Under the pieces are notes generated by a model that had not been told where the DNA came from, did no database searches, and saw nothing but the letters and a program-made list of their open reading frames with translations. From Thalassobellus sediminis (GTDB lineage: Bacteria > Bacteroidota > Bacteroidia > Flavobacteriales > Flavobacteriaceae): a DNA stretch of 64,000 nucleotides. The translations under genes and the position numbers were made by a program. Numbering within the stretch: position 1 is the first letter of the stretch; each line of letters opens with the position of its first letter. The stretch spans positions 1 through 64,000 of the forward strand of contig NZ_JBISCD010000034.1 in NCBI RefSeq assembly GCF_044386045.1, read 5' to 3'. This document shows, piece after piece, positions 1 to 7,929 of the stretch.

Positions 1-1
1 T

Positions 2-36
2 AAATCCTCATCATTTATTTGATGAGGATTTTTTTT
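2..36 (+). terminator. Intrinsic terminator of a gene upstream of the window
   Basis: A perfect 12-bp stem (arms 2-13 and 20-31) with a 6-base loop is followed by a T run to position 36. It probably ends a plus-strand gene lying outside the window. The TAA at 1-3 could be that gene's stop codon, but this cannot be tested here. Confidence 0.8.
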
Positions 37-357
37 GCTCTAATCTAAAATATAGTAGACATTAAACGACTCTTGAATTAATACGAACTCTAGCTGATAC
101 CTCCTGCGGGAGCGATAGTAGTGGTTAGCTTTTGTGAAACTTCTATTTATTATCTTCATATTCTATTTTAAAATATTATTTAAAGCCTAATTAATTCTTA
201 ATAAGTATTTATATAATTGGTCATTGATTAAAAATTTAGTTAGATTATTATTAATTAATTAATATTTGTCTTATTAGAGTATTATTTAAGAGGTATCCTT
301 TATTAAATTTATAATGAATTCAGATTTTTTCTATTTTAATTTAATCAATTATAGTAT
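37..357. other. AT-rich intergenic region, no gene seen
   Basis: No convincing coding frame or clear promoter was found. A slightly GC-richer patch at about 84-140 contains the small hairpin CTCC-TGCG-GGAG (101-112). It resembles the decayed intergenic repeats of flavobacteria, but the match is from memory and weak. The rest is very AT-rich leader for the gene starting at 358. Confidence 0.4.
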
Positions 358-1917
358 ATGATTTTTTCAAACTTTTTTCGACTAATTTTCGTCCTTTTGA
401 TAGGCTTTGTTTGTCAAGCACAAAATGAAAATTTTGTCATGACTCAAATAGGTTCAAATAATTTATTGAATATTCCTTTTGATTTAAATTATGGCCCTGA
501 TAATTATTTATGGGTAAGTGAAAAGGTTTCAGGTAAAGTTGTAAGGATTAATCCGGCAACGGCCTTAAGAGATGAATTGATTGATATTTCAGATGCTTTT
601 TCTACAGGAGGACAAGATGGACTTTTAGGTTTTGCTTTTGATCCAGATTTTTTAACAGGAAGCCCTTATGTTTATTTATCCTATTCAATAGGAACTAATA
701 AATCTGATTTAAAACAAAAAATAGTGCGCTACACATATAGTGTTGCTAATAATGATGGTGTGTTAGATACACCTGTATTGTTAATAGAAAATTTACCAGC
801 GTATAATGATCATAATTCTGGTAGGCTTATTTTTGGTTTTGATAATAAACTTTATTACACGATTGGTGATCAGGGAAATAAAGACTGTGTTTCTAATTTA
901 GCACAATTTTTACCAAGCCAGCAAGAGATAGATTCTAAAGATTGGTCTAAATATCCCGGTAAAGTATTGAGATTAAATGTTGATGGAACGATACCAAATG
1001 ACAATCCTGTTTTAAATGGAGTTAGAAGTCATATTTACACCTATGGTCATCGAAATCCTCAAGGAATTGTTTTAGGTAGTAACGGGAAGTTATATTCAAG
1101 TGAGCACGGACCAAGTTCTGATGATGAAGTTAATATTATTGATTCAGGAAAAAATTATGGGTGGCCATATGTTGCGGGTTTAAAAGATAACTTGCAAGAT
1201 GGTGCTATTTGTAATGCCGTTAATGAAACGGCTTTTGTAGAGTCTAATTATCAAGATCCTTTAATGTCTTTATTTACTCCTGATACGCCTCAAGATCCTT
1301 CTTGTACTGATGCTTGGATGTGTCGCCCTAATATTGCTCCATCAAGTATAGCTATTTATGAAAATAATGCGATTTCTTCATGGAATAATTCTTTATTGGT
1401 TACAAGTTTAAAAAGAGGTAGAGTATACAGAATAAAATTGAATTCAGAAGGAAATTCTGTTCAAGGAAATGATGTTACACAAGTTTTCTACACACAAAAT
1501 AGATATCGAGATATTGAAGTATCTCCAGATGGTAAGTCTATATATATAATTACAGATTCTTCTGGTAAAACATCTGACGAATCTAGTATGAATGTTGTTT
1601 CTAGTTTAAATAATCCTGGATCAATTTTAAAATTTACATACCAAGATCCACTTTCTGTTGAAAATGATGAGTTTGAAAATTTATTTAAAGTTTGGCCAAA
1701 TCCTGTTAAGAATAAATTGTTTATTCAATTAAATGCAAAAGGGTTAAATGATTACAAAGGTTTGATGATTAATTCAATGGGACAAGTTGTTAAAGAATTT
1801 AATAACCTAGAAACAGGAATGAATGAGACAAAAATTAATGATTTTACAGCAGGTGTTTATATATTAAAAATATCTTCTAAAGGTAAATCTTGGCAGAAAC
1901 GAGTTGTATTAAATTAA
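358..1917 (+). CDS. Secreted PQQ-dependent sugar dehydrogenase with T9SS sorting tail
   Basis: A 519-residue exported protein of the glucose/sorbosone dehydrogenase (GSDH) beta-propeller family, soluble quinoprotein dehydrogenases that oxidise aldose sugars or related polyols. A hydrophobic signal peptide ends near residue 22 (VCQAQ). The propeller follows, with family-like segments such as GQDGLLGFAFDPDF, the YGHRNPQGI stretch and EHGPSSDDEVNII, which resembles the catalytic and PQQ-binding region. The last 75 or so residues (WPNPVKNKLFIQL ... GVYILKISS ... KRVVLN) are a type-A C-terminal sorting domain. Export by the Sec and type IX systems is therefore expected, either to the cell surface or to the medium. 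Monocistronic, with a terminator at 1951-1987. The substrate cannot be told from sequence. Confidence 0.85.
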   Translation: MIFSNFFRLIFVLLIGFVCQAQNENFVMTQIGSNNLLNIPFDLNYGPDNYLWVSEKVSGKVVRINPATALRDELIDISDAFSTGGQDGLLGFAFDPDFLTGSPYVYLSYSIGTNKSDLKQKIVRYTYSVANNDGVLDTPVLLIENLPAYNDHNSGRLIFGFDNKLYYTIGDQGNKDCVSNLAQFLPSQQEIDSKDWSKYPGKVLRLNVDGTIPNDNPVLNGVRSHIYTYGHRNPQGIVLGSNGKLYSSEHGPSSDDEVNIIDSGKNYGWPYVAGLKDNLQDGAICNAVNETAFVESNYQDPLMSLFTPDTPQDPSCTDAWMCRPNIAPSSIAIYENNAISSWNNSLLVTSLKRGRVYRIKLNSEGNSVQGNDVTQVFYTQNRYRDIEVSPDGKSIYIITDSSGKTSDESSMNVVSSLNNPGSILKFTYQDPLSVENDEFENLFKVWPNPVKNKLFIQLNAKGLNDYKGLMINSMGQVVKEFNNLETGMNETKINDFTAGVYILKISSKGKSWQKRVVLN

Positions 1918-1950
1918 GATATGTTTTAAACAATAATTTGTTTAGAAAAC

Positions 1951-1987
1951 AAAAAATCCCGTAAACATAAAGTTTCGGGATTTTTTT
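1951..1987. terminator. Bidirectional terminator between the dehydrogenase gene and tRNA-Phe
   Basis: An A-rich arm, ATCCCG and AAAC pair with GTTT and CGGGAT with a single-base bulge, followed by seven Ts on the plus strand. On the minus strand the hairpin sits two bases past the tRNA-Phe 3' end and is followed by an A/T run, so it can end both convergent transcripts. Confidence 0.8.
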
Positions 1988-1988
1988 G

Positions 1989-2061
1989 TGGTACCTCCAG
2001 GAATCGAACCAGGGACACAAGGATTTTCAGTCCTTTGCTCTACCAACTGAGCTAAGGTACC
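1989..2061 (-). tRNA. tRNA-Phe (GAA)
   Basis: The reverse complement folds as a 73-nt cloverleaf: acceptor GGTACCT/AGGTACC, D arm AGCTCAGTTGGTAGAGC, anticodon stem AAGGA/TCCTT with loop CTGAAAA (anticodon GAA), T loop TTCGATT and discriminator A. The 3' CCA is not encoded and must be added enzymatically. It has its own promoter at 2077-2107 and a terminator just after it. Confidence 0.96.
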
Positions 2062-2076
2062 TCGCCAAAGCGGTTG

Positions 2077-2107
2077 CAAATATATATTGATTTTTGTTAT
2101 TCGGCAA
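2077..2107 (-). promoter_or_regulatory. Bacteroidota-type promoter of tRNA-Phe
   Basis: On the minus strand TTG (2107-2105), 20 bases, then TATATTTG (2084-2077) match the -33 TTG and -7 TAnnTTTG consensus of Bacteroidota. The expected transcription start falls about 8 bases before the mature tRNA 5' end. Confidence 0.75.
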
Positions 2108-2242
2108 GATAAATTTATAAAAAATGCATCTTATTTTGTGTTTTTTTATTTTATACTATTTATCTGTTTTGAAATCAGTATAATAAGTTAAATATGAATA
2201 ATTATTATACTTCGTTTTGTAAATTTATAGCTTTTAAAATTT

Positions 2243-2974
2243 ATGAATCTAATTATAGACGTAGGGAATTCTTTTGTTAAACTAGCAGTTTATAGCAAAA
2301 ATAAGCTAAAGTTTAAAAAGGTTGTAGAAATCAATGTGTTTTTGAAGCATGTTATTGCTATTAATAATAAATATAATAAATTAACGTATGCTATTATTTC
2401 ATCTGTTGGTAGATTGCAAGAAGACGATGTTAAAGTTATTAAAAAGCTTTTTAATTTATTGATTTTAGATTCTAGCACAAAATTACCCATTACAAATCTT
2501 TATATAACGCCCAAAACTTTAGGTGTTGATAGAATAGCTTTGATTGGAGCGTCTATTAGTCAATATCCAGAAAAAAATGTACTTATTATAGATGCTGGTA
2601 CTTGTATTACTTACGATTTTATTAATTCTAACAATGAGTATATTGGAGGCGCTATTTCTCCTGGTTTACTAATGCGTTATAAATCATTAAATAATTTAAC
2701 TGCTAACTTACCCTTATTAGATTTAGAAATTCCAAATGCTATTACAGGAAACTCTACAGAAGAATCTATACACTCTGGTGTTGTAAATGGTGTTTTATTT
2801 GAAATTGATGGCGCAATTCAAAAATATAAGTTAAAATATCCTGATTTAACAGTTATTTTAACAGGAGGAGACACTAATTTCTTGTCTAAACAATTAAAAA
2901 GTAGCATATTTGCGAACTCTAATTTTCTTTTAGAGGGACTGAATTTTATTTTACAATTTAATATAAACTCATGA
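2243..2974 (+). CDS. coaX: Type III pantothenate kinase
   Basis: CoaX phosphorylates pantothenate with ATP, the first step of coenzyme A synthesis. The protein has 243 residues, normal for the family. It shows the ASKHA-fold phosphate motif DVGNS at residues 6-10, the GVDRIALIGA segment, DAGTCITYD with its catalytic-site aspartate, and GGAISPGLLMRYKSL, all hallmarks of the type III kinase. The type I (CoaA) P-loop is absent. It overlaps the next gene by four bases (ATGA) and is therefore translationally coupled to an outer-membrane protein gene. This order is common in flavobacteria although the two products have no evident functional link. An incidental possibility is growth-linked control of envelope export genes. 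Confidence 0.93.
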   Translation: MNLIIDVGNSFVKLAVYSKNKLKFKKVVEINVFLKHVIAINNKYNKLTYAIISSVGRLQEDDVKVIKKLFNLLILDSSTKLPITNLYITPKTLGVDRIALIGASISQYPEKNVLIIDAGTCITYDFINSNNEYIGGAISPGLLMRYKSLNNLTANLPLLDLEIPNAITGNSTEESIHSGVVNGVLFEIDGAIQKYKLKYPDLTVILTGGDTNFLSKQLKSSIFANSNFLLEGLNFILQFNINS

Positions 2975-4287
2975 TAAAAAAACTTGTAATAGTTTTTATT
3001 GCTGTTTTCGCAATTCAAAGTTATGCCCAAGAAGGTACAGCTTCTCCTTATTCATTTTATGGTATAGGAAGCCTTAAATTTAAAGGCACAGTTGAAAACA
3101 GAAGTATGGGAGGTTTGAGCATTTATATGGATAGTATTCATGTGAATTTAAGAAATCCAGCGTCTTACGCTGGTAAAAATATTGATGCCTATCCATTTAG
3201 TGGAGAAAGCAGGCCGGTTAAGTTTACTGTAGGTACTACATATTCAAGTTTAGATTTAAAAAGTAATTCTGGAAACGCTAAAGCATCAACAACAACTTTT
3301 GATTATTTAGCATTATCCGTTCCTATGGGTAAATTTGGTTTTGGTTTTGGGTTGATGCCATTTACTTCGGTTGGTTATAAATTAGAGTCTCTAAATACAT
3401 CTGGAGATATTTCGAATAGATTTACAGGAGAAGGAGGTCTTAATAAAGCGTTTCTTGGTTTAGGATATCAAATTATAGAAGGATTAAGTATTGGTATAGA
3501 TGCTCATTATAATTTTGGTAACATTCAAAATAGTACTATTGAGTTTTTATATGATAATGATGGGAGTTTAACCCAATACCAGTCTCGTGAAAATAACAGA
3601 TCGGATTTAAGTGGATTAAATTTTAATTTGGGTTTATCTTATAAAACCATGTTAACTGAAAAGTTAGAATTTGTTTCTGCTTTTGCTTTTACGCCAGAAA
3701 GCACTTTGGTTTCAAAAAATGAACGATCCTTTTCAACAGTAACATCATCAACTATAAATACAGGGCAAGAGTTAGCCGTTGGTAATATTGATGTAGATTT
3801 AGAAGGTTTAGGTTTATTAGAAACAGATTTGGTATTGCCATCAAAGTATTCAATAGGAGCAGGGGTAGGAAAGCCAAGAAAATGGTTTGCAGGAGCAGAA
3901 TATACATCTCAAAAAACAAGTAATTTTTCTAATATTTTGTATAGCAGTGCTACTACGCAATATGAAGATGCTACTACTTTCTCTCTTGGAGGTTTTTATA
4001 TACCACAATATAATTCTTTTTCAAGTTATTTAAAACGAGTTATTTATAGAGGTGGAATACGTTACGAAAAAACAGGTTTAAATATAAATGCTGAGTCAAT
4101 AAACGAGTTTGGCATATCTTTTGGAGTAGGTTTACCAGTAGGGAACGGAATATCTAATGCGAATTTAGGTTTCGAGATTGGAAAAAGAGGTACAACGAAC
4201 AGTAATTTAATACAAGAGAATTTTATTAATTTCCAATTAAGTTTATCTTTGAACGATAGATGGTTTCAGAAAAGGAAATTTGACTAA
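2971..4287 (+). CDS. Putative outer-membrane beta-barrel protein (FadL/PorV-like)
   Basis: A 438-residue protein of unproven function. The signal peptide ends at about residue 19 (YAQ). The mature start SPYSFYGIGSL and the segment MGGLSIYMDSIHVNLRNPASYAG resemble the N-terminal hatch of FadL/PorV-type barrels, where an asparagine-proline-alanine motif is usual. The rest alternates polar and hydrophobic residues with many Gly/Tyr/Phe turns (FGFGFGLMPFTSVGYKL, LGLGYQI), as expected for an outer-membrane barrel. The gene starts inside coaX and is followed 18 bases later by a TPR gene and then lptC. That placement suggests an envelope-assembly or transport role, but no substrate can be named. Confidence 0.7.
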   Translation: MIKKLVIVFIAVFAIQSYAQEGTASPYSFYGIGSLKFKGTVENRSMGGLSIYMDSIHVNLRNPASYAGKNIDAYPFSGESRPVKFTVGTTYSSLDLKSNSGNAKASTTTFDYLALSVPMGKFGFGFGLMPFTSVGYKLESLNTSGDISNRFTGEGGLNKAFLGLGYQIIEGLSIGIDAHYNFGNIQNSTIEFLYDNDGSLTQYQSRENNRSDLSGLNFNLGLSYKTMLTEKLEFVSAFAFTPESTLVSKNERSFSTVTSSTINTGQELAVGNIDVDLEGLGLLETDLVLPSKYSIGAGVGKPRKWFAGAEYTSQKTSNFSNILYSSATTQYEDATTFSLGGFYIPQYNSFSSYLKRVIYRGGIRYEKTGLNINAESINEFGISFGVGLPVGNGISNANLGFEIGKRGTTNSNLIQENFINFQLSLSLNDRWFQKRKFD

Positions 4288-4305
4288 CAGCTTAAAATTA
4301 TTAAC

Positions 4306-5679
4306 ATGAAGGCGAAAATTACATTATTAATATTATTATTTTTAGGATTAAACATAAGTTTTGCGCAGCAAGATGAAGAGTGCATGACTAAACTTTCCAT
4401 ATTTCACGAATATGTAAAAGCAAAAAATTATGACGCAGCTTATGAGCCATGGATGGCAGTAAGAAACAAGTGTCCAAAGTTTAATAATGCCATATATGTA
4501 GATGGTGAAAAAATATTAAAAGACAAAATTGAAAAAGCTGCAGGAGCAGATAAGGAAGCTTATATAAATGATTTAATAAAGCTTTGGGAACAAAAAGGTG
4601 TTCATTTTGCTAGTAAAACTCCAAAAGGAAAATATGCTGCAATGTCATGTCAATTAATGTATGATAATAAAGATGTTTTGCACAAAAGTAAAGAAGAGTT
4701 GTATGAGTGTTTTGATGCAGCATATAAATTAGACGAAAAAACATTTACAAACCCTAAAAGTTTGTATACTTATTTTTCTTTAATGGTAGATATGTTTGAT
4801 GCTGGAAAAAAACCTGCTAAAGATTTATTTAATAAATATGATGACATTGTTGAAAAAATAGATTCTGAGATTCAAAATTATTCAGTGAAGCTTAATAAGC
4901 TTATTGAAAAAGAAGATGCTGGAACAGCTATAACAAGTAAAGAGAAAAAATATAAAAAGTTTTACGAAAGTTATTTAAAAGCTTACACACAAATTTCTGG
5001 AAGTATTGATAGCAAGTTAGGGAAAAGAGCAAATTGCGAGAATTTAATTCCATTGTACCAAAGAGATTTTGAAGAAAACAGACATAATGCTATTTGGTTA
5101 AAACGTGCTGTAAGTAGAATGTATAATAAAGAATGTACTGATGATCCTCTTTATATCCAATTAGTTAAAGCTTATGATGAAGAAGCACCTTCTGCAGATA
5201 CTAAGTATTTTGTTGGTGGCTTATTATTAAAAGATGGTAAAGAAACTGAGGCTATTAGTTATTTTAATCAATCATATGATTTAGAAACAGATTCTTTTAA
5301 GAAATCTAAGTTAGCCTACAGAATAGGTTTAATTCTTAAAAAGAAAGGAAGATTTGGACAAGCTAGGGGCTATTTTAGAAAAGCACTTTCGTTAAATCCT
5401 TCAAATGGAAGACCTTATATGGCAATAGCTGCTATGTATGCTGCAAGTGCTAATAGCTGTGGAGATACAACTTTTAATAAAAGAGCAGTATATTGGTTAG
5501 CGGCAGACGAAGCTAGAAAAGCATCACGTGTAGATCCTACTTTAAAAAAGGCAGCAGGAAAATCTATTGCAAATTATGTAGCTAAGGCACCATCAAAAGC
5601 AGATATTTTTACGGCTGCAAATTCAGGACAAACTATTAAAATAGGATGTTGGATTAATTCTTCTGTTACAGTACCATAA
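4306..5679 (+). CDS. Exported tetratricopeptide-repeat protein
   Basis: 457 residues with a cleavable signal peptide (FAQQ near residue 22). The N-terminal half is helical and Lys/Glu-rich. Residues about 300-410 contain TPR units, the clearest being YRIGLILKKKGRFGQARGYF followed by KALSLNPSNGRPY. Two cysteines near the end (SCGDT, IGCW) could form a disulfide in the periplasm. TPR proteins act as scaffolds. Its position between an outer-membrane barrel gene and lptC suggests a role in envelope assembly, which is an inference. The stop lies only six bases before lptC. No specific name is justified. Confidence 0.75.
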   Translation: MKAKITLLILLFLGLNISFAQQDEECMTKLSIFHEYVKAKNYDAAYEPWMAVRNKCPKFNNAIYVDGEKILKDKIEKAAGADKEAYINDLIKLWEQKGVHFASKTPKGKYAAMSCQLMYDNKDVLHKSKEELYECFDAAYKLDEKTFTNPKSLYTYFSLMVDMFDAGKKPAKDLFNKYDDIVEKIDSEIQNYSVKLNKLIEKEDAGTAITSKEKKYKKFYESYLKAYTQISGSIDSKLGKRANCENLIPLYQRDFEENRHNAIWLKRAVSRMYNKECTDDPLYIQLVKAYDEEAPSADTKYFVGGLLLKDGKETEAISYFNQSYDLETDSFKKSKLAYRIGLILKKKGRFGQARGYFRKALSLNPSNGRPYMAIAAMYAASANSCGDTTFNKRAVYWLAADEARKASRVDPTLKKAAGKSIANYVAKAPSKADIFTAANSGQTIKIGCWINSSVTVP

Positions 5680-5685
5680 TTAAGA

Positions 5686-6243
5686 ATGAGTTTAAAAAAC
5701 ATATATATTATAAACATAGTCACAGTATTTACTGTGACTATGTTTTTTTCATGCACTAACGGTTTAAAAAAGGTCCAGCAAGTAGGAGTTTCTAAAAACG
5801 AACCTACTACTATTGCAGAAAATTTTAATGTAAAATATACAGATTCAGGACGTGTAGCAGCAAATTTATTAAGTACTAAAATGCTTGACTTTACTAATCG
5901 AAACTTCCCTTATCGAGAATTTGTAGAAGGTGTTACATTATATGTTTTTGATGAGAGTAATAGAAAACACACCATACTTTCTGATTATGCTATAGTTTAT
6001 GAAAAAACAAGCTTAATAGATTTACAAAAAAATGTAAAAATTATTACTTCTGATAACGATACATTATTTACAGAGCAACTATATTATAAACCTAAAAAAA
6101 AATGGTTGTTTACTAATGTTCCTTTTGTCTTTAAAACTCATGATGGATCTGTACTTAAAGGAAATGTTTTAGATACTGATAAAGAGTTTAAAAAGTTAGA
6201 AATTATAGAATTTAATGATTCAGATATTGCAGTAGAGGATTAA
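5686..6243 (+). CDS. lptC: LPS export protein LptC, lipoprotein type
   Basis: A 185-residue protein matching LptC, which passes lipopolysaccharide from the inner-membrane LptBFG transporter to the periplasmic LptA bridge. The N-terminus is hydrophobic and ends in a lipobox (FFSC, Cys at about residue 23), so the flavobacterial form is probably lipid-anchored instead of held by a transmembrane helix. Residues about 50-180 form the LptC/OstA-like beta region (YTDSGRVAANLLSTKM, FPYREFVEGVTLYVFD, ADYAIVYEKT-like and GNVLDTDKEFKKLEI segments). A perfect hairpin with a T run lies within codons for the signal peptide (5712-5749). The ATG at 5740 is inside that hairpin and would delete the signal peptide, so 5686 is the better start. 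Confidence 0.85.
   Translation: MSLKNIYIINIVTVFTVTMFFSCTNGLKKVQQVGVSKNEPTTIAENFNVKYTDSGRVAANLLSTKMLDFTNRNFPYREFVEGVTLYVFDESNRKHTILSDYAIVYEKTSLIDLQKNVKIITSDNDTLFTEQLYYKPKKKWLFTNVPFVFKTHDGSVLKGNVLDTDKEFKKLEIIEFNDSDIAVED
5712..5749 (+). terminator. Terminator-like hairpin inside the lptC signal-peptide codons
   Basis: Arms 5712-5727 and 5730-5745 are perfect 16-bp inverted repeats with a two-base centre, and the T run reaches 5749. By form it is an intrinsic terminator or attenuator, yet it is read through as the codons of the LptC signal peptide. It would let transcription stop after the coaX-OMP-TPR genes unless ribosomes translating lptC keep the arms apart. That regulatory role is inference. 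Confidence 0.6.
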
Positions 6244-6257
6244 AAAGATTCTTTGTC

Positions 6258-6265
6258 TATCTTTG
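6258..6265 (+). promoter_or_regulatory. Possible -7 element (TATCTTTG) before the small membrane gene
   Basis: An exact TAnnTTTG lies 22 bases before the ATG at 6288, in the 44-base gap after lptC. No TTG is found at the expected -33 distance, so this is only a candidate internal promoter for the genes from 6288 to 7772. Confidence 0.4.
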
Positions 6266-6287
6266 TGTTTATTAAATAAAAATAGAA

Positions 6288-6482
6288 ATGAAATATTCTA
6301 AAATTTTTCAATACGCATATTTAGTTTTTGCCGCATTATTTATATATGATGGTGTTTCAAAATGGAATGACGGTACTAATGGAGCATATATCTCTTTAGG
6401 ATTAGCTGCTTTAGCTGTTTTTATGTATTTCTTCAGACAAAAGTTTAGAAGAAAATATCAAGACAAAGACAGGCAAAACTAA
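6288..6482 (+). CDS. Small two-helix membrane protein, unknown function
   Basis: 64 residues: a short N-terminus, a hydrophobic segment at about 8-25 (FQYAYLVFAALFIYDGV), a GTNGAY turn, a second hydrophobic segment at about 33-48, and a strongly basic C-terminal tail (FRQKFRRKYQDKDRQN) expected to stay in the cytoplasm. The stop codon is directly adjacent to the ATG of the CNNM/CBS gene (TAA ATG), which implies coupled translation and perhaps physical partnership. No family name is recognised. Confidence 0.7.
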   Translation: MKYSKIFQYAYLVFAALFIYDGVSKWNDGTNGAYISLGLAALAVFMYFFRQKFRRKYQDKDRQN

Positions 6483-7772
6483 ATGAGTATTTATGTGCTT
6501 ATTATAATTGTATCTTTAATTCTTTCTGCTTTTTTTTCAGGAATGGAGATTGCGTATATATCTTCGAATAAAATTCATATTGAAATTGAAAAAAAGCAAG
6601 AAGGGATATTAGCTAAAGTATTAGCAAAGTTAACAGCAAAACCATCTAAATTTATTACAACCATGCTTATTGGAAACAATATTGCACTTGTAATTTATGG
6701 TTTTTTTATGGGAGATTTATTGGTAGAGTGGTTTCAGTCACTGGTGCCTACACCTTATTCTTTTATAGATGTTATGTTAACCGATTTTAGTTTGCTTACA
6801 CAAACTATTATATCTACAATTGTTATATTAATTACTGCAGAGTTTTTGCCTAAGGTTTTTTTTCAAATTTATGCCAATTCATTAATTAAGGCTTTGGCTA
6901 TTCCAGCATATATTTTTTATGTCTTGTTTACGTTTGTTTCAGGTTTTGTTATTTGGATATCAGATATTATTCTGAAAACTTTTTTTAAAACAGAAGGCGA
7001 TCAAATTCAACTCGCATTTACTAAACTAGAGTTAGTTAATTACATATCTGAGCAAATGGAGTCTGTTGAAGAACATGACGATGTTGATAGCGAAATACAA
7101 ATTTTTCAAAATGCTTTAGAGTTTTCTGAAGTTAAAGCACGTGAAGTTATGATACCACGTACAGAAATTATAGCTGTTGAAATTAACGATTCTATAAAAT
7201 CTTTGAATGCACTTTTTACAGAAACAGGGCGTACCAAGATATTAGTATATAAAGATACTATTGATGATATTTTAGGTTACGTTCACTCTTTTGAGTTATT
7301 TAAAAAAACAAAAGATATTAAGTCTATGATGATGCCTGTTGAGTTTGTACCTGAAACTGTGCTTATTAAAGATGTACTTAATGTGCTTACTAAAAAACGA
7401 AAGAGTATTGCGGTTGTTTTAGATGAATATGGTGGCACATCTGGTATAATGACTGTAGAAGATATTGTAGAAGAGTTGTTTGGAGAAATTGAAGATGAGC
7501 ATGATACTATTGATTTAATTGAAGAGAGAATAGATGAATGTACATTTAAGTTTTCAGCACGTTTAGAAGTCGATTATATAAATGAAGTATATAAATTAAG
7601 CCTTCCAGAAAGCGAGAATTATGAAACTTTAGGAGGCTTAGTTGTTAACCATACAGAAGAAATTCCAGAGCAGAATGAGGTTGTAAAAATAGATAATTTT
7701 CAATTCGAAATATTAGAAGTGTCCAACACAAAAATCGACATGGTACAGCTTAAACTTTTAGATGAAGATTAA
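6483..7772 (+). CDS. CNNM-domain/CBS-pair membrane protein (hemolysin/CorC family)
   Basis: 429 residues with the standard layout. An N-terminal CNNM (DUF21) transmembrane domain spans about 1-190 (FFSGMEIAYISSNKIHIE, TTMLIGNNIALVIYG, ITAEFLPKVFF). A CBS pair follows at about 205-330 (AREVMIPRTEIIAVE; IAVVLDEYGGTSGIMTVEDIVEELFGEI), then a CorC/HlyC domain at about 345-425. Family members are linked to divalent cation (Mg/Co) efflux or homeostasis. The flavobacterial gliding protein GldE has the same architecture, so the annotation should stay at family level. It directly abuts the 64-residue membrane protein gene. Confidence 0.88.
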   Translation: MSIYVLIIIVSLILSAFFSGMEIAYISSNKIHIEIEKKQEGILAKVLAKLTAKPSKFITTMLIGNNIALVIYGFFMGDLLVEWFQSLVPTPYSFIDVMLTDFSLLTQTIISTIVILITAEFLPKVFFQIYANSLIKALAIPAYIFYVLFTFVSGFVIWISDIILKTFFKTEGDQIQLAFTKLELVNYISEQMESVEEHDDVDSEIQIFQNALEFSEVKAREVMIPRTEIIAVEINDSIKSLNALFTETGRTKILVYKDTIDDILGYVHSFELFKKTKDIKSMMMPVEFVPETVLIKDVLNVLTKKRKSIAVVLDEYGGTSGIMTVEDIVEELFGEIEDEHDTIDLIEERIDECTFKFSARLEVDYINEVYKLSLPESENYETLGGLVVNHTEEIPEQNEVVKIDNFQFEILEVSNTKIDMVQLKLLDED

Positions 7773-7832
7773 AACTATTACGATTAAAATAATTAATGCA
7801 TCTTTCTGCTTTTATTATTAAATAGAAAATGG

Positions 7833-7855
7833 TATTTTCGCGCACGATATTTTCG
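7833..7855 (+). promoter_or_regulatory. Tandem TATTTTCG repeats upstream of the foldase gene
   Basis: Two copies of TATTTTCG begin at 7833 and 7848, 15 bases apart, and resemble -7 boxes with TTCG in place of TTTG. No -33 TTG accompanies them. They are the only distinctive signal in the 157-base gap before 7930. Confidence 0.25.
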
Positions 7856-7929
7856 TCAATTTTAATTAATTGATAACCAATTTAACAAGTTAAATCCAAA
7901 AAAAGGGTTTATAAAAATTCAACATACCA

